A DNA stretch of 64,000 nt from positions 4,730,001-4,794,000 of the forward strand of contig NZ_QBTZ01000001.1 of the NCBI RefSeq assembly GCF_003058055.1, in the 5' to 3' direction. This document shows positions 38,462-47,694 of this stretch, one piece after another. Under the pieces are notes generated by a model. It did no database searches. It was not told the DNA's origin and saw only the letters and a program-made list of their open reading frames with translations. The stretch comes from Acidovorax sp. 107. Its GTDB lineage: Bacteria; Pseudomonadota; Gammaproteobacteria; Burkholderiales; Burkholderiaceae_C. The position numbers and the translations under genes were made by a program. Each line of letters begins with the position of its first letter. Position 1 is the first letter of the stretch.

Positions 38462-39109
38462 ATGGAACTTGTCACTTTTCTCATCGACTTCATCCTGCAC
38501 GTGGACAAGTACCTGGAGGCGTTTGTGCAGGCCTACGGCATGTGGGTGTATGCGCTGCTGTTCGCCATCGTGTTTGTCGAGACCGGGCTGGTGGTGATGC
38601 CGTTCTTGCCGGGCGACTCGCTGCTGTTCATCGTCGGTGCACTCTGCGGTGCGGGCATGATGAACTTTCCGCTGGCGTGTGCGGTGCTGCTGGCGGCGGC
38701 CATCCTGGGCGACCAGTGCAACTACTCGATCGGCCGCTACTTTGGGCCCAAGGTGTTCCAGTGGGAGGATTCGCGCTGGTTCAACCGCCGGGCGTTCAAC
38801 CAGGCGCATGAGTTTTATGAGCGCTATGGCGGCATCACCATCGTGATTGCGCGCTTCATGCCCTTCATCCGCACTTTCGCGCCCTTTGTGGCAGGCGTGG
38901 CCGAAATGGGGCGTGCCAAGTTCACGGCCTACAACGTGGGCGGGGCGCTGCTCTGGGTGCTGGGCATTGCCACGGCGGGGTACTTCTTTGGCAACTTTGC
39001 CTGGGTAAAGGAGAACCTGGACAAGATCATCTGGGCGATGATCTTTGTGCCCGGCCTGATTGCCATCTTTGGCGCATGGCGCGCCGGACGCCAAGCCCGC
39101 GCGGCCTGA
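38462..39109 (+). CDS. DedA family membrane protein
   Basis: 215 residues, SNARE-associated/VTT superfamily. The signature ARFMPFIRTFAPFVAG with its conserved arginines is intact, as are the acidic residues in VFVETGLVVMPFLPGDSLLF. DedA proteins act in the inner membrane in lipid-carrier flipping, notably undecaprenyl phosphate recycling, or in membrane homeostasis. AGGA lies about ten bases before the ATG. A strong terminator follows the stop. Confidence 0.92.
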   Translation: MELVTFLIDFILHVDKYLEAFVQAYGMWVYALLFAIVFVETGLVVMPFLPGDSLLFIVGALCGAGMMNFPLACAVLLAAAILGDQCNYSIGRYFGPKVFQWEDSRWFNRRAFNQAHEFYERYGGITIVIARFMPFIRTFAPFVAGVAEMGRAKFTAYNVGGALLWVLGIATAGYFFGNFAWVKENLDKIIWAMIFVPGLIAIFGAWRAGRQARAA

Positions 39110-39137
39110 GCGTCGATTAATTTGCTACCAAAAGAAG

Positions 39138-39177
39138 AGCGGCAGGCGCATGTGATTCATGCGCCTGCCGCTTTTTT
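39138..39177. terminator. Strong intrinsic terminator (bidirectional stem)
   Basis: AGCGGCAGGCGCATG (39138-39152), loop TGATT, CATGCGCCTGCCGCT, then TTTTT. The 14-15 pair stem with an A-rich stretch on its left and T-run on its right can terminate the DedA gene and the convergent glycine-zipper gene. Confidence 0.92.
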
Positions 39178-39234
39178 GATGCCTGAAGTGGTGTAACGAG
39201 CATCAGCCAGGGCGCTCAGGGCCCTGCGGACTGA

Positions 39235-39474
39235 TTAACGGCGGTAGGGGCGACGCTGATCGCGGTCCTCACCCACTTCATGGCCGATCAGTGCGCCAGC
39301 TGCGGCGCCGCCAATGGTGCCCACGGGGCCACCGAAGATCGCGTTGCCGGCAACGCCGCCGACCACGGCGCCCACGCCGGTGCCGACTTGTGCGTTGGTG
39401 GGGTTGGAGGCACAACCACCCAGAGCCAGGGCCGCAGTGCAGGTGGTCGCAAGAAGGATGTGACGGATGTTCAT
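39235..39474 (-). CDS. Small glycine-zipper lipoprotein (OsmB-like)
   Basis: 79 residues. The lipobox is ALALGGC, then a short linker and a glycine-zipper membrane hairpin (GTGVGAVVGGVAGNAIFGG, then GTIGGAAAGALIG), ending in a charged, Arg-rich tail. Such proteins are outer-membrane lipoproteins often tied to osmotic or envelope stress. AAGGAATC precedes the ATG. Confidence 0.85.
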   Translation of the reverse strand: MNIRHILLATTCTAALALGGCASNPTNAQVGTGVGAVVGGVAGNAIFGGPVGTIGGAAAGALIGHEVGEDRDQRRPYRR

Positions 39475-39707
39475 GGCGAGATTCCTTGATGGTTGTGGAG
39501 TCAGGCCGTGGACCCCAATCCGCGGTGGCGGCTGAAGCTCGACCTGTGCCTCTACTGTGGCTCGTCATGCCGCCCGCCGGTGTAGGCAGGCGAGGGCGCC
39601 GACTGTAGGACAGGCTCTAAGGGTTTCCCTGAGCCCGGTGCTGTTGCCAATCGCGTTTCACAGGCAGATCATTTCCTTGATTTACAAAATTTACACAAGG
39701 ACACGCG

Positions 39708-41285
39708 ATGACCCAGCACATCCAGCAGGCCGGCCGGGGGGGCGTCGGCGCTCAGTTGACGGTGGCGCAGCAGATCGGTTTGATCGTGGGGGTGGCGGTG
39801 CTGGCGCTGGTGGTCGTCCTGGCTTTGAGCCTGGTGCGGGTGCAGCATCTGGGGGCCACGGTGGATCACCTCGCATCTGAGCAGGTGGAGCGGTTGCAAT
39901 TGGCGCTGCGCTGGCGCAGCAACATTGCCGTCAATTCCACGCGGGTGTTCTCCATCGCCCAGACCGAGGGCGACGACCTGCAGAACTATTTCAAGGAGGC
40001 AGTGGCAGCCACCACCGCCGACACCAGCAAGGTGCAAAAACGCTATACCGAACTGGAAAACAGCCCTGAGGGCCTGCGCATCCAGGAGGAGCTGGCCACC
40101 ATTCGCAAGTCGTACCTGGAGGCCCGCGACAAGTCGCTGGAGCTGAAAAAGGCGGGCGACATGGCCCAGGCCCGCGCTTATGCGCTGGGCACGTTTGCGC
40201 CCGTGCTGGACAAGTACAACGCCATTGCCGACAAGATGGTGGATTACCAGGTGCGCCGCTCGGCCGAGCAGGCGGCCGAGGCGGCAGAGCTCATCCGGTC
40301 CTACCGCATGACCGTGCTGGTGGCCGGTGTGGCGGGGCTCGCGCTGCTGGTGGTGCTGTCCTGGGTGGTGGTGCAGCGCATCCGCCGCTCGCTGGGGGCG
40401 GTGAGCGCAGTGGCGCAGCGGATTGGCGAGGGCGACCTGTCGCATCCTATCGAGGTGCAGGGGCGTGGCGAGGTGGCCGAGATGATGCGGGCCATGCAGG
40501 GCATGCAGACCTCGCTGGTGCGCATCGTGGGCGACGTGCGGCACAGCAGCGACAGCATTGCCACGGGCTCCAGCGAGATCGCCATGGGCAATGCCGACCT
40601 GAGCCAGCGTACGGAAGAGCAGGCCAGCAACCTGGAGGAAACGGCCGCCTCGATGGAGCAGATCACCAGCACCGTGAAGAACAACGCCGACACCGCGCGC
40701 AAGGCGGCCACGCTGGCCGGCTCGGCATCGCAGGCGGCGGTCAAGGGTGGCGAGGTGGTGGGCCAGGTGGTGACCACCATGCAGGACATTTCGGCTGCAT
40801 CCCGAAAGATCACCGACATCATCAGCGTGATCGACGGCATTGCGTTCCAGACCAACATCCTGGCGCTGAACGCGGCCGTGGAGGCCGCACGTGCCGGTGA
40901 GCAGGGTCGGGGCTTTGCCGTGGTGGCCAGCGAAGTGCGCAACCTGGCCCAGCGTAGCGCCGAGGCCGCCAAGGAGATCAAGGCCCTGATCGGCGCCAGT
41001 GTGGAGAAGGTGGAAAACGGTACCCAGCTGGTGAGCAATGCCGGGCAGAGCATGCAAGACATCGTCGCCCAGGTGCAGCGGGTGAGCGACCTGATTGGCG
41101 AAATCTCCAGCGCCACGGGCGAGCAGACCGTTGGCATCAGCCAGGTGGGCGAAGCAGTGATGCAGCTCGACCAGGTCACCCAGCAGAATGCCGCGCTGGT
41201 GGAGCAGAGCGCGGCGGCGGCCGACAGCCTCAAGCACCAGGCAGCGCGGCTGTCAGAGATCGTGAGCGTGTTCCGGCTGGGGTGA
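39708..41285 (+). CDS. Methyl-accepting chemotaxis protein
   Basis: 525 residues. A first transmembrane helix at about 22-44 and a second near 205-224 bracket a roughly 160-residue periplasmic helical domain of the four-helix-bundle sensor type. A HAMP domain ([16 protein letters not shown]...GEGDLSHPI) and the signalling domain follow, with the highly conserved hairpin [20 protein letters not shown] and [19 protein letters not shown]. Methylation-helix motifs [16 protein letters not shown] are clear. No C-terminal CheR-binding pentapeptide is present; it ends SVFRLG. Ligand unknown. AAGGA precedes the ATG. The 233 bases upstream contain no gene that I can support. Confidence 0.93.
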   Translation: MTQHIQQAGRGGVGAQLTVAQQIGLIVGVAVLALVVVLALSLVRVQHLGATVDHLASEQVERLQLALRWRSNIAVNSTRVFSIAQTEGDDLQNYFKEAVAATTADTSKVQKRYTELENSPEGLRIQEELATIRKSYLEARDKSLELKKAGDMAQARAYALGTFAPVLDKYNAIADKMVDYQVRRSAEQAAEAAELIRSYRMTVLVAGVAGLALLVVLSWVVVQRIRRSLGAVSAVAQRIGEGDLSHPIEVQGRGEVAEMMRAMQGMQTSLVRIVGDVRHSSDSIATGSSEIAMGNADLSQRTEEQASNLEETAASMEQITSTVKNNADTARKAATLAGSASQAAVKGGEVVGQVVTTMQDISAASRKITDIISVIDGIAFQTNILALNAAVEAARAGEQGRGFAVVASEVRNLAQRSAEAAKEIKALIGASVEKVENGTQLVSNAGQSMQDIVAQVQRVSDLIGEISSATGEQTVGISQVGEAVMQLDQVTQQNAALVEQSAAAADSLKHQAARLSEIVSVFRLG

Positions 41286-41319
41286 ACAGGCCCTAATCGC
41301 CCTTGCAGTCTGCGGCCGC

Positions 41320-41661
41320 TCAAGCGGTCTGAGCAGGCCTGAGGCACATCGTGACCAGCAGTGAGGCAGGCTCCACGGCCTTCAGGGAATGCAGCGCGCG
41401 CGGCGCCAGGTGCACAAAGTCGCCGGGGTGCAACTGCTGCACGCCCTGCTCGCTGACGAACTCCACCACGCCCTCGACGCACTGCACGGTGGCCTCGCCA
41501 GGTGTCTGGTGTTCTTTCATGGATTTGCCAACGGGCAGGACAACCCGCATGACCTCAAGCTGGCCCGCTTTGAGGATGGCGGTGGTGACGGTGTCGGCCA
41601 GCCGCGCCCCCAGGGGGCGCACGCTGACGATCTGGCCAGATAGGGCGTGGGGCAGTGCCAT
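41320..41661 (-). CDS. Small cupin-domain protein
   Basis: 113 residues, a single cupin barrel. The motif around KEHQTPGEATVQCVEGVVEF and the second motif HPGDFVHLAPRALHSLKAVE match a metal-binding or degenerate cupin. The second motif keeps its histidine. Function unknown; such proteins often tune other pathways or bind small ligands. AAGGAG lies seven bases before the ATG at 41661; the open frame upstream of that is not cupin-like. It follows amiC on the same strand after 119 bases. Confidence 0.78.
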   Translation of the reverse strand: MALPHALSGQIVSVRPLGARLADTVTTAILKAGQLEVMRVVLPVGKSMKEHQTPGEATVQCVEGVVEFVSEQGVQQLHPGDFVHLAPRALHSLKAVEPASLLVTMCLRPAQTA

Positions 41662-41780
41662 GGCGGTTCTCCTTCCTTGCCGGGGCGCGGTGCGCGCCCG
41701 GCCGATGAAGGCTACTGTGCCTGCAGTTGGCTGCGCGCGCAAGGTGGGCGAACCACCCCGTGGAGGACGACCGGCCCGGC

Positions 41781-43214
41781 CTATACCGACCGGCTGCGCG
41801 CCAGCGGCGGGTTCTTGGCGAAGTAGCGGGTGATGCCGCGCATCAGCGCGTCGGCCAGCTGTTCCTGGTAGGCGCTGCTGCGCAGGCGGCGTTCTTCGTC
41901 AGGGTTGCTGATGAAGGCGGTTTCGACCAGCACGCTCGGGATGTCGGGAGCCTTCAGCACCGCAAAGCCCGCTTGCTCCACGCGCGGCTTGTGCAGCTTG
42001 CCCACGTTGCCGATCTCGCCCAGCAGCACGGTGCCGAGCTTGAGGCTGTCGTTGATCTGCGCGGTGGTGCTCATGTCCAGCAGCGCGCGCTGCACATGCT
42101 GGTCCTTGGACTGCACGTTGATGCCGCCCACCAGGTCGGCCTGGTTTTCCTTGTTGGCCAGCCAGCGCGCCGCAGTGCTGGAGGCGCCGCCCTGGCTCAG
42201 CGCAAACACGCTGGCGCCACGCGCCTCAGGGGTGGTGAAGGCGTCGGCATGGATGCTCACGAACAGATCGGCCTGCACGCGCCGGGCTTTTTGCACGCGG
42301 GTGCCCAGGGGCACAAAGTAGTCGCCGTCGCGCGTGAGGTAGGCGCGCATGGGGTTGCCGCCAATGGTGGTGGCGTTGATGCGGTCGCGCAGCAGGTGGG
42401 CCACGCGCAGCACCACGTCTTTTTCGCGGGTGCCGGAGGGGCCGATGGCGCCGGGGTCTTCGCCGCCGTGGCCGGGGTCCAGCGCCACGATGATGATGCG
42501 GTCGGTCTCGGTGGCTGTGGCGCGGTTGCCGGGGCGTGTGGGGGCGGCCGCGGCGGGGGCTGGTGAGGGGGCCGCAGCCACCAAAGGCGGTGCAGCCGGG
42601 GGTGACGCGGGCACGGTGCCGTTGGCGCGCTGGGCAATCAGGTCGCCCAGCGGGTCGTGCTCCGCAGGCGGCGTGGGCGCGCGGGTGGTGGCTGCCGGGG
42701 AGGGCGTGGAAGCGGGGGCATCGCGCAGGCGCTCTGCAATCAGTGCCTCCAGCGGATCCACCGGCGCGGCCGGGTAGAGGTCGAACACCAGCCGGTGCCG
42801 GTACGCTGCCACGGGGGGCAGCGTGAACACCTGCGGTATGGCCGCCTGTTTGAGGTCTACCACCAGCCGCACTACCCCCGGCGCGTTCTGCCCGACGCGA
42901 ATACCCGCAATGTTGGGATCGTCGGGCTTCACCTTGGCCACCAGTTCGCGCAGTTCGGGGCTGAGGTCAATGCCCTCGATGTCCACCGCCAGCCGCGGTG
43001 GGGTGGTCACGAAAAACTGCTTGGCCACCAGCGCGCCATCGGATTCGATGGTCACCCGCGAATACTCGGGGGCGGGCCAGACGCGCACGGCCACGATGGT
43101 GGCGCCGCGTGCAATCTGCTGTGCGCCCAGCAACAGCACCAGGCTGCTGGCGCGCAGCACGGCGCGGCGCGAGGGCAGGGGGGCTTGGCGGGCAGGCAAG
43201 GTGGGTTGGTTCAC
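41781..43214 (-). CDS. amiC: N-acetylmuramoyl-L-alanine amidase (AmiC-type)
   Basis: 477 residues. The twin-arginine signal SRRAVLRASSLVLLLGA directs export. An AMIN domain (about 40-150) for septal peptidoglycan targeting is followed by a Pro/Ala-rich linker and an Amidase_3 zinc domain: ALDPGHGGEDPGAIG, FVSIHADAF, and the catalytic glutamate in VLVETAFISNPDEE. It cleaves stem peptides from glycan strands during cell separation. GTG is the start, six bases after the tsaE stop, so both are cotranscribed, an arrangement common in proteobacteria. Confidence 0.95.
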   Translation of the reverse strand: MNQPTLPARQAPLPSRRAVLRASSLVLLLGAQQIARGATIVAVRVWPAPEYSRVTIESDGALVAKQFFVTTPPRLAVDIEGIDLSPELRELVAKVKPDDPNIAGIRVGQNAPGVVRLVVDLKQAAIPQVFTLPPVAAYRHRLVFDLYPAAPVDPLEALIAERLRDAPASTPSPAATTRAPTPPAEHDPLGDLIAQRANGTVPASPPAAPPLVAAAPSPAPAAAAPTRPGNRATATETDRIIIVALDPGHGGEDPGAIGPSGTREKDVVLRVAHLLRDRINATTIGGNPMRAYLTRDGDYFVPLGTRVQKARRVQADLFVSIHADAFTTPEARGASVFALSQGGASSTAARWLANKENQADLVGGINVQSKDQHVQRALLDMSTTAQINDSLKLGTVLLGEIGNVGKLHKPRVEQAGFAVLKAPDIPSVLVETAFISNPDEERRLRSSAYQEQLADALMRGITRYFAKNPPLARSRSV

Positions 43215-43220
43215 GGCGTC

Positions 43221-43751
43221 TCAGAGAGCTTGCAGCAGGCTGCGTCCGGTGGCTGTGTGGGCATGCAGCGTGACCTTCCTTTCGGTGTCATCCGTTGCTT
43301 CAATGTGAATAGCAAGGTCTGCAAGCGGAGTAAGCGCTGCAGCCTTTTCCGGCCATTCTGCCACCTTGAGACCGGGGTTGGCAAAAATGTCCCTGAAACC
43401 GGCGTCTTCCCACTCGCGCGGATCGTCAAAACGGTAGAAGTCGAAGTGCCAGATCGAAAGGCCTGGTGCGTCGTGGGGCTCCACCACCGCATAGGTGGGG
43501 CTCTTGATACGGCCCTGCACGCCCAGCGCGCGCAGCAGGTGGCGCACCAGGGTGGTTTTGCCCGCTCCCAGGTCGCCGTGCAGGGTCACGAAGGCGTTGG
43601 CCAGCAGGGGCTGCGCGGCAAGGCGTTGCGCAAAGGCGCTGGTGTCTTCCTCGCCATGCCAGATGAATTGGCGCGTAGGTTCGGCGGTGTGGGCGGCAGG
43701 GGCATCGCTGCCGCTTTCTACAATCTGGCCGGTATGTGGTGCAACAGTCAA
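43221..43751 (-). CDS. tsaE: tRNA threonylcarbamoyladenosine biosynthesis ATPase TsaE
   Basis: About 176 residues. TsaE is the small P-loop protein that assists TsaB/TsaD in making t6A37 in ANN-decoding tRNAs. Walker A GDLGAGKTT, KSPTYAVVEPH and the HFDFYR motif are intact. No ATG or GTG is available upstream of the family core. A TTG at 43751 preceded by GAGGA at a five-base spacing is the best start; another TTG at 43799 is possible. Either start makes the gene overlap the divergent queG start (43734). Confidence 0.9.
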   Translation of the reverse strand: MTVAPHTGQIVESGSDAPAAHTAEPTRQFIWHGEEDTSAFAQRLAAQPLLANAFVTLHGDLGAGKTTLVRHLLRALGVQGRIKSPTYAVVEPHDAPGLSIWHFDFYRFDDPREWEDAGFRDIFANPGLKVAEWPEKAAALTPLADLAIHIEATDDTERKVTLHAHTATGRSLLQAL

Positions 43752-44813
43752 CTCGTTCCTCAAATTCGGGAGTGGGCCCGCGAGCTGGGATTTTCCCAAA
43801 TCGGCGTGGCGGGTGTGGACCTGTCTGCGGCAGAGTCAGGTCTTGCGGCCTGGCTGGCGCAGGGCTTCCATGGTGACATGCATTACATGGCATCCCACGG
43901 CATGAAGCGCGCACGCCCGGCCGAACTGGTGCCCGGCACCGTGAGCGTGATCACGGCGCGCATGGATTATTTGCCGCGCGACACGGTCATGGACACGCAC
44001 GGGGGCTGGCAGGCGGTCGAATTCTCCCGCCTGCAGCGCCCGCAGGAGGGCATCGTCTCGGTTTACGCCCGGGGCCGCGACTATCACAAGGTGCTGCGTG
44101 CGCGGCTGCAAAAGCTCAGCGACCGCATTGCTGAGGCCATCGGCCCGTTTGGACACCGCGTGTTCACCGACTCCGCCCCGGTGCTGGAGGCCGAACTGGC
44201 TGCGCGCAGCGGCCAAGGCTGGCGCGGCAAACACACGCTGGTGCTCAACCGCGAGGCCGGGTCCATGTTCTTCTTGGGCGAAATCTATGTGGACATGGCG
44301 CTGCCCCAGAGTGAGCCCGTCACCGCGCACTGCGGCAGCTGCAGCGCGTGCATCGACATCTGTCCCACGCAGGCCATCATCGCGCCGCACCGCATCGACG
44401 CGCGGCGCTGCATCTCGTACCTCACCATCGAACACGCCGGGCCCATCCCTGTAGAGCTGCGCCCGCTGCAGGGCAACCGCATCTATGGCTGCGACGACTG
44501 CCAGCTGATTTGCCCCTGGAACAAGTTTGCGCAGGTCAGCCGCCTGCCCGATTTTGATGAGCGCAAGGGCCTGGCGGGCCAGCAGCTGGTGCACCTGTTT
44601 GCTTGGGACGAAGCCACCTTCTTGCGCATGACCGAGGGCGGCCCCATTCGCCGCATTGGCCATGAGCGGTGGCTGCGCAACGTGGCAGTGGCGCTGGGCA
44701 ATGCGCTGCGCGCCACCGGCGACGAGGCCTTGCGCACTGCGCTGCAGTCGCGCGCAGAGGACGCCAGTGCGCTGGTGCGGGAGCATGTGGCCTGGGCGCT
44801 GGATGCGGGTTGA
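43734..44813 (+). CDS. queG: Epoxyqueuosine reductase QueG
   Basis: 359 residues. QueG is a cobalamin and 4Fe-4S enzyme that makes queuosine from epoxyqueuosine in tRNA. Cluster motifs CGSCSACIDICP and CDDCQLICPWNKFA are visible; the N-terminal half carries the cobalamin-binding domain (MHYMASHGMKRARPAELVPG). The C-terminal end holds HEAT-like repeats. The open frame continues far upstream, opposite amiC and tsaE, but the family starts at MWCNSQLVPQIREWA (43734). Divergent from tsaE with overlapping 5' ends. Confidence 0.95.
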   Translation: MWCNSQLVPQIREWARELGFSQIGVAGVDLSAAESGLAAWLAQGFHGDMHYMASHGMKRARPAELVPGTVSVITARMDYLPRDTVMDTHGGWQAVEFSRLQRPQEGIVSVYARGRDYHKVLRARLQKLSDRIAEAIGPFGHRVFTDSAPVLEAELAARSGQGWRGKHTLVLNREAGSMFFLGEIYVDMALPQSEPVTAHCGSCSACIDICPTQAIIAPHRIDARRCISYLTIEHAGPIPVELRPLQGNRIYGCDDCQLICPWNKFAQVSRLPDFDERKGLAGQQLVHLFAWDEATFLRMTEGGPIRRIGHERWLRNVAVALGNALRATGDEALRTALQSRAEDASALVREHVAWALDAG

Positions 44814-44840
44814 GGGTGTTTTTGAAAGAAATTACCTGGT

Positions 44841-44876
44841 AGCGCTAGTGCAACATGCCTGGGCAGCTATCAAAAT
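44841..44876. repeat. Dispersed short repeat, intergenic copy
   Basis: AGCGCTAGTG, 12 variable bases, GCAGCTATCAAAAT. The same two blocks with the same 12-base spacing recur at 23821-23856 inside the FtsX permease gene. It lies between queG and the convergent SGNH gene. Confidence 0.7.
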
Positions 44877-44903
44877 GGTAGTGAATGCCGTGGCGCCGGG
44901 GCC

Positions 44904-45551
44904 TCACTGCACCAGCAGCCCCGTCTGCCGCAACGTGCCCACCAGCCCCTGGGCAAACTCGGCGTAACCGGCGGCGTTGGCGTGGATTGGGTCGGACCGT
45001 AGCCGCTCTTGCGCGAGCACGCTCGACCAGCCCTTGGCGTGCAACGGGATCTTCAGCTCTTCGGCAATCTCTTCGTACATCGGGTGGTCGCTCAGGCGGC
45101 CGGCAGCGGCCAACAGCGACAGCTCGGGCACGGCCACCAGCAACACCTGGGCGCCGCTGCCCTTGGCCTCGGTGCAGATGCGCAGGATGTTGGCGCGCGC
45201 GGTGGCCGCACTCTGGCGCCGCAAAAAGTCATTGCCGCCGATGCCCACGATGACCAGTGCCGGCTGGTGCTGCTGCAGCAGGCCCGGCAGGCGCGCAAGC
45301 GCCTGGGCCGAGGTGTCGCCCGACACGCCCCCGTTGACCACCTTCCAGCCCGTCAGGCGCGCCAGCTCGGCCGGGTAGGCCGTGTCGGCCGAGGCCCCCA
45401 CGCCCGATGTGAGCGAGTCGCCCAGCGCCAGCACCGTGGCGGCTGCCGGTACCGCCTGGGCACGCGGCGGTTTGCGGCCGCAAGCGGCCAGTCCGAAGGC
45501 AGCGACCAGGCTGGCACCGAGCAGCCGCCTGCGGTTCAGACCCTGGTTCAT
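44904..45551 (-). CDS. SGNH-family esterase/lysophospholipase, exported lipoprotein (TesA-like)
   Basis: 215 residues. The N-terminus NRRRLLGASLVAAFGLAACG combines a twin-arginine-like motif and a lipobox. SGNH blocks: LALGDSLTSGVGA (catalytic Ser), GGVSGDT, GIGGNDFLRR (Asn) and RSDPIHANAAGYAEF (Asp-His pair). The family acts on short acyl esters and lysophospholipids in the envelope. The ATG at 45551 overlaps the upstream AEC stop (ATGA), so the two are translationally coupled. Confidence 0.9.
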   Translation of the reverse strand: MNQGLNRRRLLGASLVAAFGLAACGRKPPRAQAVPAAATVLALGDSLTSGVGASADTAYPAELARLTGWKVVNGGVSGDTSAQALARLPGLLQQHQPALVIVGIGGNDFLRRQSAATARANILRICTEAKGSGAQVLLVAVPELSLLAAAGRLSDHPMYEEIAEELKIPLHAKGWSSVLAQERLRSDPIHANAAGYAEFAQGLVGTLRQTGLLVQ

Positions 45552-46453
45552 CGCAGCACCCCCAGCGCAAACGGCAGGCTCACCATGCCCAGCAAGGTGG
45601 ACAGCGTGACCAGCCCCGCTACGTAGGGCCCGTTGTAGCCCATGCGCGCGGCCAGCACATAGCAGGTCGATGCCGTGGGCAGCGCCGCAAAGGCCAGCAG
45701 CACGGTGGTCTGCACAGCATCGAGTCCGAACATGCGGGCCATGCCAAACGCCACCAGCGGCTGCACCAGATGGCGGATGGCCAGCACGGACACGCTCAGT
45801 ACCTTGCCCCGCGTGAGCAGGCCAAACTGCAGACCGGCACCGGCCGCCATCAGGCCCAGCGCCAGCGATGCGGCGCTGATGCGGCTGACCGTGGGCACCG
45901 CCCATTCGGGGATCTGAAAGCCCAGCAGGTTGGCCGCCAGCCCCGAGGCGGTGGCGATGATCAGCGGGTTGCGCAACAGCTCGCGCGCAAAGCTGTGCTG
46001 TCCGTGCCGGGCCATGGGCCACACGGCGGCCACGTTGAACAGGGGCACGCACACCCCGATCAGCACGGCAATCATCAACAGGCCCTGGGTGCCCGCCAGC
46101 CGCTCGGCAATCGCCAGGCCAATGAAGGAGTTGAAGCGGAACGCCACCTGCGCGCTGGCCGCGTGGTCACGCACGTCGATGTGCTTGCCCAGCCAGGGCC
46201 AGTGCGGCAGGCTGTAGGCCAGCGCGATGCCGATCACGCCCGACAGCATGCCCGCCCCGATCAGCCCTGACGCCGCGCCAATGTCCATCGGGCTCTTGAC
46301 GATGGACTGAAACAGCAGCACCGGGAACAGCAGGTAGTACACCAGGCTCTCGACCGGCTGCCAGACCGAGCGGTTCAGTGCGGTGTACCGGCAGATCAGG
46401 TAGCCCAGGAAGATGAGGGAAAAGTCGGGGAGCAGAAGGAAGGCGTAGTTCAC
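45548..46453 (-). CDS. AEC family transporter (auxin efflux carrier type)
   Basis: About 301 residues, roughly ten hydrophobic helices. Family features include SLIFLGYLICRYTALN near the start, LVYYLLFPVLLFQSIVKSP and the C-terminal LAFAALPTASTCYVLAARMG. AEC carriers move organic acids such as malonate or malate; this substrate is unknown. The GTG at 46453 begins just before the first helix; a more distal start at 46531 would add 26 non-hydrophobic residues. The GTG lies 187 bases from a divergent Bug binding-protein gene. Confidence 0.86.
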   Translation of the reverse strand: MNYAFLLLPDFSLIFLGYLICRYTALNRSVWQPVESLVYYLLFPVLLFQSIVKSPMDIGAASGLIGAGMLSGVIGIALAYSLPHWPWLGKHIDVRDHAASAQVAFRFNSFIGLAIAERLAGTQGLLMIAVLIGVCVPLFNVAAVWPMARHGQHSFARELLRNPLIIATASGLAANLLGFQIPEWAVPTVSRISAASLALGLMAAGAGLQFGLLTRGKVLSVSVLAIRHLVQPLVAFGMARMFGLDAVQTTVLLAFAALPTASTCYVLAARMGYNGPYVAGLVTLSTLLGMVSLPFALGVLR

Positions 46454-46640
46454 ACGCCGAGAATACTTGATGCATGGCAAGCCGCCCGGGGGGCTCCCTG
46501 CCGGTTGAATGGCGCTGGGCGGGCTGCCCACCCGCTCGGTTTTTAGGGTTAGCCCTTATGTGGAATCCGCAGGGCGGTTTGCCGGGTGTTGGGCATACCA
46601 TCGGCGCTGTTTGTTGTTACCCCGCACGAAGGAGATTTCC

Positions 46641-47606
46641 ATGCATCGTCGTCAATGGCTTGCGCTGACCGTACTGGCAGCCGCCGCTGGATCCGCCGCC
46701 GCACAAGGCTACCCCAACAAGGTGATCCGGCTGGTGGTGCCCTTTGCACCCGGTGGCACCACCGACATCATTGCGCGCGTGATCGCCGAGCCGCTGGGCC
46801 GCGTGCTCGGCCAGAGCGTGATCGTGGACAACAAGGCCGGTGGCGGCGGCATTGTGGGTGCGGCCGAACTCGCCCGCGCCACGGCCGACGGCTACACGCT
46901 GGGCGTGGCGACGGTGTCCACCACCGCAGCCAACCCTGCCATCAACCCCAAGACGCCGTACAACCCGCTGACGGACTTCTCGCCCATCATCAACATCGCG
47001 GCCACGCCCAACATCATTGCGGTGAACCCCAGCTTCCCGGCCAAGGACTACAAGTCGTTCGTGGCCGAACTGAAGAAGTCGCCCGGCAAGTACTCGTACT
47101 CGTCGTCCGGCACGGGCGGCATTGGCCACCTGCAGATGGAGCTGTACAAGAACCTCTCGGGCACCTTCGTGACCCACATCCCCTACCGCGGTGCGGGCCC
47201 GGCCCTGAACGACACCGTGGCCGGCCAGGTGCCCATGATTTTTGACAACCTGCCCTCGGCGCTGCCCTTCATCAAGGAAAACCGCCTGGTGCCCATCGTC
47301 GTCGCAGCGCCCCAGCGCGTAGCGGCCCTGCCCAATGTGCCCACCTTCAAGGAACTGGGCCTGGAGCCGGTGAACCGCATGGCCTACTACGGCATCGTGG
47401 GCCCCAAGGGCCTGCCCAAGGATGTGGTGGACAAGATCAACGCCGGTGTGCGCAAGGCCCTGGAAGACCCGGCAGTGAAGAAGCGCATCGAAGACACGGG
47501 ATCACTCGTGATCGGCAACACGCCCGAGCAGTTTGCCGAGCAGATCAAGGCCGAGTTCGCGGTCTACAAGGACGTGGTCGTCAAGCAGAAGCTGACGCTG
47601 GAATAA
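46641..47606 (+). CDS. Bug-family periplasmic substrate-binding protein (tripartite tricarboxylate type)
   Basis: 321 residues with a signal peptide ([20 protein letters not shown]). The Bug fold signature [19 protein letters not shown] and the second loop [20 protein letters not shown] line the carboxylate-binding pocket. No TctA/TctB membrane genes are adjacent, as is usual for the many orphan Bug proteins of this order. GAAGGAG precedes the ATG at 46641. In the upstream spacer AGGGTTAGCCCT (about 46546-46557) is a small imperfect palindrome. A strong terminator follows. Confidence 0.9.
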   Translation: MHRRQWLALTVLAAAAGSAAAQGYPNKVIRLVVPFAPGGTTDIIARVIAEPLGRVLGQSVIVDNKAGGGGIVGAAELARATADGYTLGVATVSTTAANPAINPKTPYNPLTDFSPIINIAATPNIIAVNPSFPAKDYKSFVAELKKSPGKYSYSSSGTGGIGHLQMELYKNLSGTFVTHIPYRGAGPALNDTVAGQVPMIFDNLPSALPFIKENRLVPIVVAAPQRVAALPNVPTFKELGLEPVNRMAYYGIVGPKGLPKDVVDKINAGVRKALEDPAVKKRIEDTGSLVIGNTPEQFAEQIKAEFAVYKDVVVKQKLTLE

Positions 47607-47626
47607 AAGCCACCGCTTCCATCCCC

Positions 47627-47649
47627 AGCCGCCTGCGGGCGGCTTTTTT
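47627..47649 (+). terminator. Intrinsic terminator after first Bug gene
   Basis: GCCGCC (47628-47633), loop TGCG, GGCGGC (47638-47643), then TTTTTT. Placed 21 bases after the stop; convincing. Confidence 0.88.
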
Positions 47650-47694
47650 GTGCCCGTGGAGTCGAATGCACGCGATGCATGCTATGGTTTTTGG

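Noticed and set aside
35512..38811. 1099-codon plus-strand open frame opposite the 35523 gene and mutL
   Set aside because: It is antisense to mutL, which has all its motifs. The translation is low-complexity and runs on into the DedA gene in the wrong frame.
42657..43733. Upstream extension of the queG reading frame
   Set aside because: It is antisense to amiC and tsaE, and the QueG family begins at the ATG at 43734.
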